From Rhodovulum strictum (GTDB lineage: Bacteria > Pseudomonadota > Alphaproteobacteria > Rhodobacterales > Rhodobacteraceae): 64,000 nucleotides of DNA. Below are positions 46,032 through 54,727 of the stretch, in pieces. The notes under the pieces are model-generated. The model searched no databases. It was given only the letters and a program-made list of their open reading frames with translations, and had not been told where the DNA came from. How positions within the stretch are numbered: position 1 is the first letter of the stretch; every line of letters starts with the position of its first letter. The DNA lies in the NCBI RefSeq assembly GCF_009649175.1, contig NZ_WJPO01000004.1, positions 62,001 to 126,000 on the forward strand, read 5' to 3'. The position numbers were made by a program, and so were the translations under genes.

Positions 46032-46334
46032 ATGACCCGTCTTCCCGCCCAGCTCGCCCGGCTCCGTCGCCCCCGCCTGATGATTCAGGCCGCGCGCTTC
46101 GGACTTGCGGACTATCGCCGCGACCGAGACCTTGCCCGGCTGCTGCAAGGCCAGCGCCACGGCAGCCCGGCAGCGGTGATCGACCGGCTGATCGAGATCG
46201 AGGCCGGCATGGACGAACGGCGCCGCAGCGGCGACGCCGGGTATTCCTATCCCCGCCATGTCGAGGCCCTGATCGCGCTCATGGCCGAAGCGCGCGCCCT
46301 TGCCACCCCCCAACCGTTCAGCGAGGCGGCCTGA
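46032..46334 (+). CDS. DUF6477 family protein
   Basis: The 100-residue protein is mostly helical: R-L-R-R-P-R-L-M-I-Q-A-A-R-F-G-L near residues 9-24, then R-D-R-D-L-A-R-L-L and a conserved E-x-x-M-D-E-R-R-R-x-G-D-A-x-Y. It fits DUF6477, a Rhodobacteraceae family of unknown role. TCGGAGG precedes the ATG. It is divergent from the GafA-like gene, sharing the CtrA-like and DnaA boxes. Confidence 0.75.
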   Translation: MTRLPAQLARLRRPRLMIQAARFGLADYRRDRDLARLLQGQRHGSPAAVIDRLIEIEAGMDERRRSGDAGYSYPRHVEALIALMAEARALATPQPFSEAA

Positions 46335-46340
46335 GCAGGA

Positions 46341-47903
46341 TCACACGAAGGCGTCGGGCATCTCGGTCTTGCGCCGCGCGATATAGTCCTCCAGACCCTC
46401 GCGTATCCCCTCGTCCAGCGAAGGCGGCTCGTACTGCGCCAGCAGCACCCGGGCGCGCTCGGCGGCAAGGGACGCGGTGTCGCGCGCGCCTTCCTCTTCC
46501 CAGGTCTCGTAAGGCTTGTAGTCAAGGACATCCGAGCGCCAGAACGCCTCCCGGAAATGGGCCTGTGTATGCGCGCAGCCCAGGAAATGGCCGCCGGGTC
46601 CGACCTCGCGCAGCGCCTCCATCGCCTGCGCCTGTGGATCCATCGCCACGCCCTGCGCCATGCGGTGCAGCGCGCCCAGCTGATCGGCATCCATCACGAA
46701 TTTCTCGACGCTGGCGACCAGCCCGCCCTCCAGCCAGCCGCAGGCATGCAGCATGAAGTTGACGCCCGCCAGCAGCGCGGTGTTCAGCGTGTTCGCGCTT
46801 TCATAGGCGGCCTGGGCATCGGGCAGCTTCGAGCCGCACAGCCCCCCGCCCGACCGGAACGGCAGCCCCAGCCGCCGGGCCAGCTGGCCCGCCCCGAACA
46901 GGATCTGGCTGGCCTCGGGCGTGCCGAAGGTGGGCGCCCCCGAATTCATGTCGATCGAGGTGACGAACGCCCCGAAGATCACCGGCGCGCCCGGCCGCAC
47001 AAGCTGGGAATAGGCCACGCCCGCCAGCACCTCGGCCAGAACCTGGGTCAACGTGCCCGCCACCGTCACCGGCGCCATCGCACCGCCGACGATGAAGGGC
47101 GACACGATGCATGCCTGGTTCGCCGCCGCATAGACCTCGAGCGCCCCCATCATCGTCGCGTCGAAGGTCAGCGGCGAGTTGATGTTGATGAGCGAGGTCA
47201 TCACCGCGTTCGATGCAACGAAGTCCCGGCCGAACAGGATCTCGCACATCTCGACGGAATCCCGCGCACGCGACGGTTCGGTGACCGAACCCATGAACGG
47301 CTTGTCGCTCAGGGTCATGTGCGCCAGCAGCATGTCCAGATGGCGCTTGTTCACGGCCACGTCGGTCGGCTCGCAAACCGTGCCGCCGGAATGATGCAGC
47401 CATTTCGACATCTGGCCCAGCCGCACGAAGCGGCGGAAATCCTCGATCGTGGCATAGCGCCGCCCGCCCTCCAGATCGCGCACGAAGGGCGGCCCGTAGA
47501 CCGGTGCCAGCACCAGGCTGCGCCCGCCGATCTCGACGTTGCGCGCCGGGTTGCGGGCATGCTGGGTGAAGCGCGCGGGCGCGGTGGCGCAAAGCTTGCG
47601 GGCCAGACCGCGCGGGATGCGCACCCGCTCGCCCTGCACATCGGCACCGGCCTCGCGCCAGCGCGCCAGCGCGGCCGGGTTCTCGACGAAACTGACGCCG
47701 ATCTCCTCCAGAACGCGCTCGGCATTCTCCTCGATGATCTCCAGCGCCTCGGCATTCAGAAGCTCGAAATCGGGAATGTTGCGTTCGATGAAGCGCGCCG
47801 TCTCGATGGCGATGCCCGAGCGCGCCGCCCGCCGTGCCGCGCCGCCGCCGCCACGGCCCCGCCCGGTGGCCCCCGCCCCCTGCCGCGCATCCACGTCGCC
47901 CAT
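46341..47903 (-). CDS. MttB-family methyltransferase, non-pyrrolysine
   Basis: The 520-residue protein belongs to the trimethylamine methyltransferase (MttB) superfamily, which transfers methyl groups from quaternary or tertiary amines to a corrinoid protein. The barrel landmarks G-G-T-V-C-E-P-T-D and N-I-N-S-P-L are present. The frame contains no internal UAG, so there is no pyrrolysine and the likely substrate is a betaine-type quaternary amine, not trimethylamine. GGGAGAGGG lies before the ATG. No corrinoid-protein gene is adjacent. Confidence 0.85.
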   Translation of the reverse strand: MGDVDARQGAGATGRGRGGGGAARRAARSGIAIETARFIERNIPDFELLNAEALEIIEENAERVLEEIGVSFVENPAALARWREAGADVQGERVRIPRGLARKLCATAPARFTQHARNPARNVEIGGRSLVLAPVYGPPFVRDLEGGRRYATIEDFRRFVRLGQMSKWLHHSGGTVCEPTDVAVNKRHLDMLLAHMTLSDKPFMGSVTEPSRARDSVEMCEILFGRDFVASNAVMTSLININSPLTFDATMMGALEVYAAANQACIVSPFIVGGAMAPVTVAGTLTQVLAEVLAGVAYSQLVRPGAPVIFGAFVTSIDMNSGAPTFGTPEASQILFGAGQLARRLGLPFRSGGGLCGSKLPDAQAAYESANTLNTALLAGVNFMLHACGWLEGGLVASVEKFVMDADQLGALHRMAQGVAMDPQAQAMEALREVGPGGHFLGCAHTQAHFREAFWRSDVLDYKPYETWEEEGARDTASLAAERARVLLAQYEPPSLDEGIREGLEDYIARRKTEMPDAFV

Positions 47904-48051
47904 GCCCCTCTCCCGTCGCCAGCCCATAGTGTCCGCGCGCGGTTTACGCCAGTTTCCCATGCGGTTGCGTGCGGTTTCCGCCGCTTCCGCCGCCATGTGC
48001 GACATCGCGGCATGACACCGCCGTTTTGCCCGATCCTGATCGCGCGCCAAC

Positions 48052-48142
48052 GGGTATTTTTTCCAGGAAGAAGATGCAGACGCCGCCCCGTCTTCTTCTG
48101 GCCTCAAATATCCCCGCCGGAGGCAGCCCGCGAACGCGGGCT
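48052..48142 (-). repeat. Composite intergenic repeat, copies 2 and 3, in inverted arrangement
   Basis: On the minus strand, 48142-48125 forms a perfect hairpin AGCCCGCG/CGCGGGCT with a 2-nt loop, followed directly by the conserved core (48124-48086), which differs from the core at 8980-9019 by one substitution and one missing base. A degenerate core on the plus strand (GGGTATTTTTT then CCAGGAAGAAG, 48052-48073) faces it, making an imperfect inverted pair. All of it lies between the divergent mttB-type and MFS genes. Confidence 0.72.
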
Positions 48143-48183
48143 CCCTCTTTCCTGACCGCCTGCGCCGCGCTAGGGGAAAGGAC

Positions 48184-49410
48184 ATGACCGATACGCCCAT
48201 GTCCCCGCCATCCTCCCGGACCCGCGCCCGGCGCAATGTTGCCGTGCTGGTCGCGGCGCAGGCGCTGATCGGCGCGCAGATGCCGATGATCTTCACCATC
48301 GGCGGGCTTGCCGGGCAGACACTGGCGCCCAATCCCTGCTGGGCCACCTTGCCGATCTCGCTGATCGTGCTCGGCTCGATGCTCAGCGCGGCGCCGCTGT
48401 CGAGCCTGATGCAGCGCTACGGGCGGCGCGCGGGGTTCCTGGTGGGCACGCTGGGCGGCGCGGCGGGCGGTGCCGTTGGCGCGGCGGGGCTGGTCGAGGG
48501 GTCGTTCGCGCTGTTCCTCGCAGGCTCGTTCCTGACCGGCATCTACCTGTCGGCCCAGGGTTTCTACCGCTTTGCCGCCGCCGATACCGCCGTGGGCGAT
48601 TTCCAGCCCAAGGCGATCTCCTATGTGCTGGCGGGCGGGCTGGTCGCGGCGATCCTCGGCCCGCAACTGGTCAAGGTCACCGCCGAGGCGATGGTCGTGC
48701 CCTTTCTCGGCAGCTATCTGGCGGTGATCGCGATCAACCTTGCCGGGCCGGTTCTGTTCGCCTTCCTCGACATTCCCGCGCCGCCCCGGCGCGTGCCCGG
48801 CCAGCCGGGCGGGCGCGGCCGGGCCGAGCTGTTGCGTGACCCGGTCATCGCCGTTGCGATCATCTGCGCGATGGTGTCCTATGCGCTGATGAACCTGGTG
48901 ATGACCTCGGCGCCTCTGGCTGTGGTGGGCTGCGGCTTCGATACCGGGATCGCGGCGGATATCGTCACCGCGCATGTGCTGGCGATGTATGTCCCGAGCT
49001 TCTTCACCGGCCATCTGATCGCGCGGTTCGGCGCCCGCCCCGTCGTGGCGGCGGGTCTGGCGATCCTGGCTCTGGCGGGCGGGGTGGCGCTGACCGGTGT
49101 CGAGCTGGAGCAGTTCTTTGCCGCGATGGTCCTTCTGGGCATCGGCTGGAATTTCGGCTTCATCGGGGCGACCGCCATGCTGGCGCGCGCCCATGGCCCC
49201 GAGGAGCGGGGCGCGGTTCAGGGGTTGAACGACATGCTGGTGTTCGGCGGGGTGACGGTGGCCTCGCTGGGCTCTGGCGGGCTAATGAACTGCGCGGGCG
49301 GCTCGGCGGCCGAGGGCTGGGCGGCGGTCAACCTGCTGATGGTGCCCTTCCTCGCGCTGGCGGGCGCGGCCCTGATCTGGCTGGCGCTGCGGCCCGCGGC
49401 GGAGCGCTGA
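48184..49410 (+). CDS. MFS transporter
   Basis: The 408-residue protein has about 12 predicted membrane helices and the MFS loop R-Y-G-R-R-A-G-F between helices 2 and 3 (about residue 80). The second half repeats the pattern with R-F-G-A-R-P. Substrate unknown. It stands alone between the repeat region and rpmF. Confidence 0.88.
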   Translation: MTDTPMSPPSSRTRARRNVAVLVAAQALIGAQMPMIFTIGGLAGQTLAPNPCWATLPISLIVLGSMLSAAPLSSLMQRYGRRAGFLVGTLGGAAGGAVGAAGLVEGSFALFLAGSFLTGIYLSAQGFYRFAAADTAVGDFQPKAISYVLAGGLVAAILGPQLVKVTAEAMVVPFLGSYLAVIAINLAGPVLFAFLDIPAPPRRVPGQPGGRGRAELLRDPVIAVAIICAMVSYALMNLVMTSAPLAVVGCGFDTGIAADIVTAHVLAMYVPSFFTGHLIARFGARPVVAAGLAILALAGGVALTGVELEQFFAAMVLLGIGWNFGFIGATAMLARAHGPEERGAVQGLNDMLVFGGVTVASLGSGGLMNCAGGSAAEGWAAVNLLMVPFLALAGAALIWLALRPAAER

Positions 49411-49472
49411 GCCCGGCCGCGCACGCGCCTTCCCCCACGTCAGGGGCTGCCGGGGCGGCGCCAGAAAAAGAC

Positions 49473-49500
49473 TTGCGCCCGGTCAGAATCGCAGTATGTT
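49473..49500 (+). promoter_or_regulatory. Predicted promoter of rpmF-plsX-fabH
   Basis: TTGCGC (49473-49478), 16 bp, TATGTT (49495-49500). The C before TTG and the position, about 107 nt before rpmF, fit strong alphaproteobacterial ribosomal promoters. Confidence 0.5.
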
Positions 49501-49607
49501 CCCGGCCTCGCTGACACGATGGGTTACGCCGCGCGGCCACGCGCCAAAAGACGCGCTTTCCCAGGAAAGAACACCGGGCGCAGGCCCAGAAGGATCGAGG
49601 TTGAGAC

Positions 49608-49817
49608 ATGGCTGTCCCTCAGAATAAAGTCACGCGGTCGCGTCGCAACATGCGCCGGTCCCACGATGCGCTGGTGCCGGGCAACCCGGCCGAATGCTCG
49701 AATTGCGGCGAGCTGAAGCGCCCGCATCACGTCTGCTCGGCCTGTGGCCATTACGACGACCGCGAAGTGGTTGCGCAGGCCCAGGAATTCGACCTGGACG
49801 AAGACGACGCGGCCTAA
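49608..49817 (+). CDS. rpmF: 50S ribosomal protein L32
   Basis: The 69-residue L32 begins [12 protein letters not shown] and carries the zinc pairs C-S-N-C and C-S-A-C (about residues 30-47). It is the first gene of the conserved rpmF-plsX-fabH cluster that links ribosome and lipid synthesis. Confidence 0.97.
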   Translation: MAVPQNKVTRSRRNMRRSHDALVPGNPAECSNCGELKRPHHVCSACGHYDDREVVAQAQEFDLDEDDAA

Positions 49818-49848
49818 GGCCCCCGGCCGCACGTCCGCCGCGTCGCAC

Positions 49849-50952
49849 ATGATCAAGGATCACTGTCAGGAGCCGCGCGCCAGCGCCCCGCGGACCGTCA
49901 TTTCGGTCGATGCGATGGGTGGGGATCGCGGCCCCTCTGCTGTCGTCGCCGGCCTGGTCAAGGCCGCGACCAAGAACCCCGAGATCCGCTTCATCCTGCA
50001 TGGCCGGCGGGGTGAGCTTGAACCGTTGCTCGCGCGCAAGCGCGTTCTCGAAGGCCGGGTCGAAATCCGCGACGCTGCCGATGTGGTGACGATGGAGGCC
50101 AAGCCCAGCCAGGTCATGCGCCATGGCCAGGCGACCTCGATGTGGTCGGCCATCGACAGCGTGCGCAATGGCGAGGCGCCGGTCTGTGTCTCCTGCGGCA
50201 ATACCGGCGCGCTGATGCTGTTGTCGATCATGCGGCTGCGCAAGCTGCCCGGCGTGAACCGGCCTGCCATTGCCTGTCTGTGGCCCTCGCGCAATCCGCA
50301 GGGGTTCAACGTGATGCTGGATGTCGGCGCCGATGTCCGTGCCGACGAACATGACCTGCTGCAATACGCGCTGATGGGCTCGTCCTATGCGCGCAACGGG
50401 TTGGGGCTGGTGCGGCCACGGGTCGGCATCCTGAATGTCGGCACCGAGGAGAACAAGGGCCGGGCCGAGCTCAAAGCCGCCCATGACCTGATCGAAGCCG
50501 CGACCGAGGCCGGGCAGTTCGACTTCGTGGGCTTCGTCGAGGGCGGCGACATCCCCTCGGACCATGTCGATGTGATCGTGACCGACGGCTTCACCGGCAA
50601 TGTCGCGCTCAAGACCGGCGAGGGCACCGCCCGGCTGATCGGCGATTTCCTGCGCGAGGCGTTCGCCGCAACGCCCCTGTCGCGGATCGCGGCACTTCTG
50701 GCGTTGACCTCGCTCAGGCGGTTCAAGAAGCGGATCGACCCGCGCCGGGTGAATGGCGGGGTCTTCCTGGGGCTAAACGGAACGGTTGTGAAATCGCACG
50801 GCTCATCCGATGCCACCGGGGTTGCTGCGGCGGTGAAGCTGGCCTGGGAACTGGCGCAATCGGGCTTTACCGAACGGCTTGCGGCCCGGGTGGCAACCGC
50901 CTCTGGGCCAGCGCCCGAGGCATTCAGGGACGTGGCCGGAGGCGAGCGGTAA
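49849..50952 (+). CDS. plsX: Phosphate acyltransferase
   Basis: The 367-residue PlsX makes acyl-phosphate from acyl-ACP for phospholipid synthesis. It has the N-terminal S-V-D-A-M-G-G-D-R-G-P motif (about residues 19-29) and V-T-D-G-F-T-G-N-V-A-L-K later. The ATG at 49849 gives a short leader before the conserved motif. fabH follows after 2 nt. Confidence 0.96.
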   Translation: MIKDHCQEPRASAPRTVISVDAMGGDRGPSAVVAGLVKAATKNPEIRFILHGRRGELEPLLARKRVLEGRVEIRDAADVVTMEAKPSQVMRHGQATSMWSAIDSVRNGEAPVCVSCGNTGALMLLSIMRLRKLPGVNRPAIACLWPSRNPQGFNVMLDVGADVRADEHDLLQYALMGSSYARNGLGLVRPRVGILNVGTEENKGRAELKAAHDLIEAATEAGQFDFVGFVEGGDIPSDHVDVIVTDGFTGNVALKTGEGTARLIGDFLREAFAATPLSRIAALLALTSLRRFKKRIDPRRVNGGVFLGLNGTVVKSHGSSDATGVAAAVKLAWELAQSGFTERLAARVATASGPAPEAFRDVAGGER

Positions 50953-50954
50953 TC

Positions 50955-51926
50955 ATGGTGACACGGGCCATTGTCAGGGGTGTCGGGCATTACCTGCCCG
51001 CGCGCGTGGTCGAGAATGCCGAGTTCGAGGCCAGTCTCGACACCTCGGACGAGTGGATTCGCAGCCGCTCGGGGATCGAGCGGCGCCATTTCGCCGCCGA
51101 GACCGAGACGACCTCGGACATGGCGATCCGCGCGGCACGCGCGGCGCTGGCGGATGCGGGGCTGGCCCCCGACGAGGTGGACGCGATCATACTGGCGACC
51201 TCGACCGCCGATCTGACCTTCCCCTCCGCCGCAACGATGGTGCAGGCGGGCCTCGGCATGACCCGCGGCTTTGCCTTCGATGTGCAGGCGGTCTGTGCGG
51301 GCTTCGTCTTTGCGTTGGCCAATGCGAATGCGCTGATCGCCACCGGCATGGCGCGCCGCGTGCTGGTGATCGGCGCCGAAAGCTTCAGCCGGATCCTCGA
51401 CTGGACCGATCGCGGCACCTGTGTCCTGTTCGGCGATGGCGCGGGTGCGCTGCTGCTCGAGGCAGGCCAGGGCGAGGGCAATTCGGATGACCGCGGCGTG
51501 CTGGCGGTCGATCTGAATTCGGACGGGCGGCATCGCGACATCCTTTATGTCGATGGCGGCACCTCGACGGGCAGCACCGGTTATCTGCGGATGCTGGGCA
51601 AGGAAGTGTTCCGCCACGCCGTCGAAAAGCTTGCCGATACCGCCCATGCGGCGCTGGAAAAGGCGGGGCTGACGGGCGCGGATGTGGACTGGCTGGTGCC
51701 GCATCAGGCCAATCTGCGGATCATCAAGGCCACCGCGCAGCGCATGCAACTGCCGATGGATCGGGTGATCGTCACCGTGCAGGACCACGGTAACACCTCG
51801 GCCGCCTCGATTCCGCTGGCGCTGTCGGTCGGCAAGGCGCAGGGCCGGATCCAGCCGGGCCAGCTTGTCGTGATCGAGGCGATCGGCGGCGGGCTCGCCT
51901 GGGGGGCGGTGGTTTTGCGCTGGTAA
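50955..51926 (+). CDS. fabH: Beta-ketoacyl-ACP synthase III
   Basis: The 323-residue FabH starts fatty-acid synthesis by condensing acetyl-CoA with malonyl-ACP. The catalytic triad is visible: C114 in A-V-C-A-G-F, H250 in V-P-H-Q-A-N and N280 in H-G-N-T-S-A-A-S. It begins 2 nt after plsX. Confidence 0.97.
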   Translation: MVTRAIVRGVGHYLPARVVENAEFEASLDTSDEWIRSRSGIERRHFAAETETTSDMAIRAARAALADAGLAPDEVDAIILATSTADLTFPSAATMVQAGLGMTRGFAFDVQAVCAGFVFALANANALIATGMARRVLVIGAESFSRILDWTDRGTCVLFGDGAGALLLEAGQGEGNSDDRGVLAVDLNSDGRHRDILYVDGGTSTGSTGYLRMLGKEVFRHAVEKLADTAHAALEKAGLTGADVDWLVPHQANLRIIKATAQRMQLPMDRVIVTVQDHGNTSAASIPLALSVGKAQGRIQPGQLVVIEAIGGGLAWGAVVLRW

Positions 51927-51962
51927 CCCGGCGTGCAAGACCCGCCGCACAAGCCGTTGTTA

Positions 51963-51990
51963 TTGACTCGGAAATCCGTTTCTCTCTAAG
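51963..51990 (+). promoter_or_regulatory. Predicted promoter of ihfA-merR
   Basis: TTGACT (51963-51968), 16 bp, TCTAAG (51985-51990), about 43 nt before ihfA. The -35 is near consensus. Confidence 0.55.
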
Positions 51991-52033
51991 GTTTTGCGCA
52001 GTCGGGGATTGCGGTATCACAGGAGGGGGCGCC

Positions 52034-52345
52034 ATGTCGGGCAACACGCTGACACGTATGGATTTGACCGAGGCCGTCTTCCGCGAGGTGGGCCTGTCGC
52101 GCAACGAATCCGCCGATCTGGTGGAAAGCGTCCTTCAGCACATGTCGGATGCGCTGGTGCGTGGCGAGACGGTCAAGATCTCGTCCTTCGGCACCTTCTC
52201 GGTGCGTGAAAAGGCCGCAAGGGTCGGCCGCAACCCCAAGACCGGCGAAGAGGTTCCTATCCTGCCGCGCCGGGTGCTGACCTTTCGGCCCTCGCATCTG
52301 ATGAAGGACCGCGTCGCCGCGGGAAATGCCGAGCGGATGGACTAA
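52034..52345 (+). CDS. ihfA: Integration host factor subunit alpha
   Basis: The 103-residue IhfA has the HU/IHF fold with [11 protein letters not shown] at the start, G[11 protein letters not shown] in the middle and the DNA-wedging arm [12 protein letters not shown]. With IhfB it bends DNA at specific sites and acts in replication, recombination and, in some alphaproteobacteria, gene-transfer-agent activation. ACAGGAGGG precedes the ATG; a MerR gene follows after 12 nt. Confidence 0.95.
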   Translation: MSGNTLTRMDLTEAVFREVGLSRNESADLVESVLQHMSDALVRGETVKISSFGTFSVREKAARVGRNPKTGEEVPILPRRVLTFRPSHLMKDRVAAGNAERMD

Positions 52346-52357
52346 GGTCCGTATTTC

Positions 52358-53407
52358 ATGGAAAAATCACCGGAAGCCTTCCGCACGATCAGCGAAGTGG
52401 CGGCGTGGCTCGACACGCCGGCGCATGTTCTGCGCTTCTGGGAAAGCCGATTTTCCCAGATCAAGCCGGTGAAACGCGCGGGCGGGCGGCGCTATTACCG
52501 CCCCGCCGACATGATGCTGCTGGGCGGGATCAAGAAGCTTCTGCACGAAGACGGGCTGACCATTCGCGGCGTGCAGAAGATCCTGCGCGAGGAGGGGGTG
52601 AAATTCGTCTCGTCGCTGTCGCCCGCGCTAGACGAAGGCGCGGACGGGCTGCTGATCGAGGGCCAGGCGGAACCCGCCAAGACAGAGGTGGCAACCGCCC
52701 TGCCCCCAGCCGAGTCGCTTTCCGGGCCCGCGCCCGAGGCGCCGATGCAGGAAGATGCCGAATCCGAGGCAGCAGAAATCGTGCCGCTGACCCGCCGCCC
52801 CCGGCCCGAACCGGACGAGGCGATGATCCTGCCGGGGCTCGACCTGGCCGCCGCAGCACCACCGCCCGCGCCGGAACCGGCCGAGCCCGACGCGGCGGCG
52901 ATCCCCAGTTTCCGCCGCCACGCCCGCCCGCCGCTGGACGCCGAACCCGCCGCTACCCTGCCGCTTGAACCCGCGCCGGCCGAGCCCGAACCGGTCTTCA
53001 TGCCACAGGCAGAGCCAGAGCCCGAACCGGCGATGGCCCTTGAGGAACCCGAGGAACTGGCAGCGCCGGAACCCGTGTTCGAGCAGGCCCCTGCCTGGAC
53101 AGAACCCGAGTCCGAGGCAGAACCCGAAGAATTCACGCTCGAAGCCGAACCCGCCGCCCTTCCCGAACCGGAACCCGAGCCCGCCCCGCCGCAACCGCTG
53201 GGCACCGCAATTGCCGCGACCGATCCCGACGATGACGACCCGGATTTTACCCCGGTCGAAACGCCGCCGCGCGCATTGATCCGCACCCCGGCGCTGCGTC
53301 AGGCGCTGGCCGCCGACCCCGATCTGGCCCGGCAGGCGCTGGCCCGGCTTTCTGCGCTTGGCGACCGGATCACCTCTGGCGGGTCCGGGACCGATCTGCG
53401 TGGTTGA
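52358..53407 (+). CDS. MerR-family regulator with a long acidic Pro/Glu/Ala tail
   Basis: The 349-residue protein has a MerR winged helix at residues 8-75 ([24 protein letters not shown]). Roughly residues 100-315 are low-complexity E-P/A-E-P-rich sequence, followed by a conserved-looking helical end ([17 protein letters not shown]). It follows ihfA in the same operon, a pairing common in alphaproteobacteria. Targets and effector are unknown; there is no effector-binding Cys cluster. Confidence 0.9.
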   Translation: MEKSPEAFRTISEVAAWLDTPAHVLRFWESRFSQIKPVKRAGGRRYYRPADMMLLGGIKKLLHEDGLTIRGVQKILREEGVKFVSSLSPALDEGADGLLIEGQAEPAKTEVATALPPAESLSGPAPEAPMQEDAESEAAEIVPLTRRPRPEPDEAMILPGLDLAAAAPPPAPEPAEPDAAAIPSFRRHARPPLDAEPAATLPLEPAPAEPEPVFMPQAEPEPEPAMALEEPEELAAPEPVFEQAPAWTEPESEAEPEEFTLEAEPAALPEPEPEPAPPQPLGTAIAATDPDDDDPDFTPVETPPRALIRTPALRQALAADPDLARQALARLSALGDRITSGGSGTDLRG

Positions 53408-53462
53408 AACGGGTTTTTGCCGCTTGCCCCCACCGTCAGACATGCTAAGAACGCCCCCGTGT

Positions 53463-53539
53463 CGGGCTATGGCGCAGTCTGGTAGCGCGTCCGTCTGGGG
53501 GGCGGAAGGTCGCAGGTTCAAGTCCTGCTAGCCCGACCA
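53463..53539 (+). tRNA. tRNA-Pro (anticodon GGG)
   Basis: This 77-nt gene folds into a full cloverleaf. The acceptor arms are CGGGCTA (53463-53469) and TAGCCCG (53529-53535), with CCA encoded at 53537-53539. The D arm reads GCGCAGTCTGGTAGCGC, the anticodon stem is TCCGT/GCGGA, the anticodon GGG is at 53497-53499, and the T arm contains GGTTCAAGTCC. It reads codons CCC and CCT. A strong hairpin follows. Confidence 0.96.
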
Positions 53540-53545
53540 AAATCA

Positions 53546-53587
53546 CACCGCCCGCGTGCCCCTTCCGGGCCGCGGGCGGTGGTGTTT
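53546..53587 (+). terminator. Terminator after tRNA-Pro
   Basis: CACCGCCCGCG (53546-53556) and CGCGGGCGGTG (53571-53581) form a perfect 11-bp stem with a 14-nt loop, followed by GTGTTT. It starts 7 nt after the tRNA. Confidence 0.75.
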
Positions 53588-53636
53588 CAGGCGACTGCCC
53601 TGCATCACGCGACGGGGCGTCAATCAGGGGGATGCG

Positions 53637-54722
53637 ATGACCGGAACCGGCGTGTTGCCCGCCCAGGAGATCCGCGCGCTGATCGACAGCGGCGCGATCG
53701 AACTGGACGCGCCGCTGGCCGAGGGTCAGGTTCAGCCCGCCTCGCTCGATCTGCGGCTGGGCGATGTGGCCTATCGGGTGCGCGCCTCGGTACTGGCGGG
53801 GGCGGGACGCACGGTGGCCGGGCGGCTTGCGGATTTCGAGATGCACCGCATCGACCTGAAGCCCGGCGCCGTTCTGGAAAAGGGCTGCGTCTATGTCGTG
53901 CCGCTGATGGAACGGCTGCGCCTGCCCGCCGACATCCACGCCGTCGCCAATGCCAAAAGCTCGACCGGCCGGCTGGACCTTCTGACCCGCGCGATCACCG
54001 ATGGCGGGGTCGAGTTCGACCGCATCCGCGCAGGCTATGACGGCCCGCTCTACGCCGAGATCTGCCCCCGCTCCTTCTCGGTGCTGGTCCGGCCGGGCCA
54101 GCGGCTGAACCAGATCCGCTTTCGCCGCGGGCAGGCCGTGCTGCGCGATCCGGAACTGCGCGCGCTGCATGACGCGGTCGGGCTGGTGGCAGGCGGACCG
54201 GCGGTGATTTCCGAGGGGCTGGGTTTTTCGGTCGGTCTGGAGCCCGACAATGGCGATCTGGTCGGCTATCGCGCCAAGCCCCATGCCGATGTGATCGACC
54301 TGGACCGGATCGGCGGCCATGACCCGGCCGAGTTCTGGGAGGAGATCCGCACCGACAAGGGCCGGATCATCCTCGACCCTGGCGCCTTCTACATCCTTGT
54401 CAGCCGCGAGTCGGTGCATATCCCGCCCGATTACGCCGCCGAGATGGCGCCCTATCTGGCCATGGTGGGCGAGTTCCGCGTGCATTACGCCGGTTTCTTC
54501 GATCCCGGCTTCGGCCATGACGCGGCAGGCGGCACCGGCTCGAAAGGCGTGCTCGAGGTGCGCTGCCACGAGGTTCCCTTCGTGCTGGAACACGGGCAGG
54601 TCGTGGGGCGGCTGGTCTATGAACGCATGGCCGCGCGGCCCGAAACGCTTTACGGGGCGGGGATCGCGTCGAATTACCAGGGCCAGGGGCTGAAGCTGTC
54701 CAAGCATTTCCGCGCGCCCTGA
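53637..54722 (+). CDS. dcd: Double-length dCTP deaminase family protein
   Basis: The 361-residue protein has two dUTPase-like barrels in tandem, unlike the roughly 190-residue E. coli Dcd. The first half has Q-V-Q-P-A-S-L-D-L-R-L-G (about 31-42) and A-N-A-K-S-S-T-G-R; the second has Y-I-L-V-S-R-E-S-V-H-I-P and G-F-F-D-P-G-F. This matches the extended 2'-deoxycytidine 5'-triphosphate deaminase family of alphaproteobacteria, which supplies dUTP for thymidylate synthesis. An ATG at 53637 follows CAGGGGG. An overlapping ATG at 53632 is out of frame. Confidence 0.88.
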   Translation: MTGTGVLPAQEIRALIDSGAIELDAPLAEGQVQPASLDLRLGDVAYRVRASVLAGAGRTVAGRLADFEMHRIDLKPGAVLEKGCVYVVPLMERLRLPADIHAVANAKSSTGRLDLLTRAITDGGVEFDRIRAGYDGPLYAEICPRSFSVLVRPGQRLNQIRFRRGQAVLRDPELRALHDAVGLVAGGPAVISEGLGFSVGLEPDNGDLVGYRAKPHADVIDLDRIGGHDPAEFWEEIRTDKGRIILDPGAFYILVSRESVHIPPDYAAEMAPYLAMVGEFRVHYAGFFDPGFGHDAAGGTGSKGVLEVRCHEVPFVLEHGQVVGRLVYERMAARPETLYGAGIASNYQGQGLKLSKHFRAP

Positions 54723-54727
54723 GCGGC

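Noticed and set aside
46341-47903. A pyrrolysine codon in the mttB-type gene
   Set aside because: The frame is open throughout with no internal TAG.
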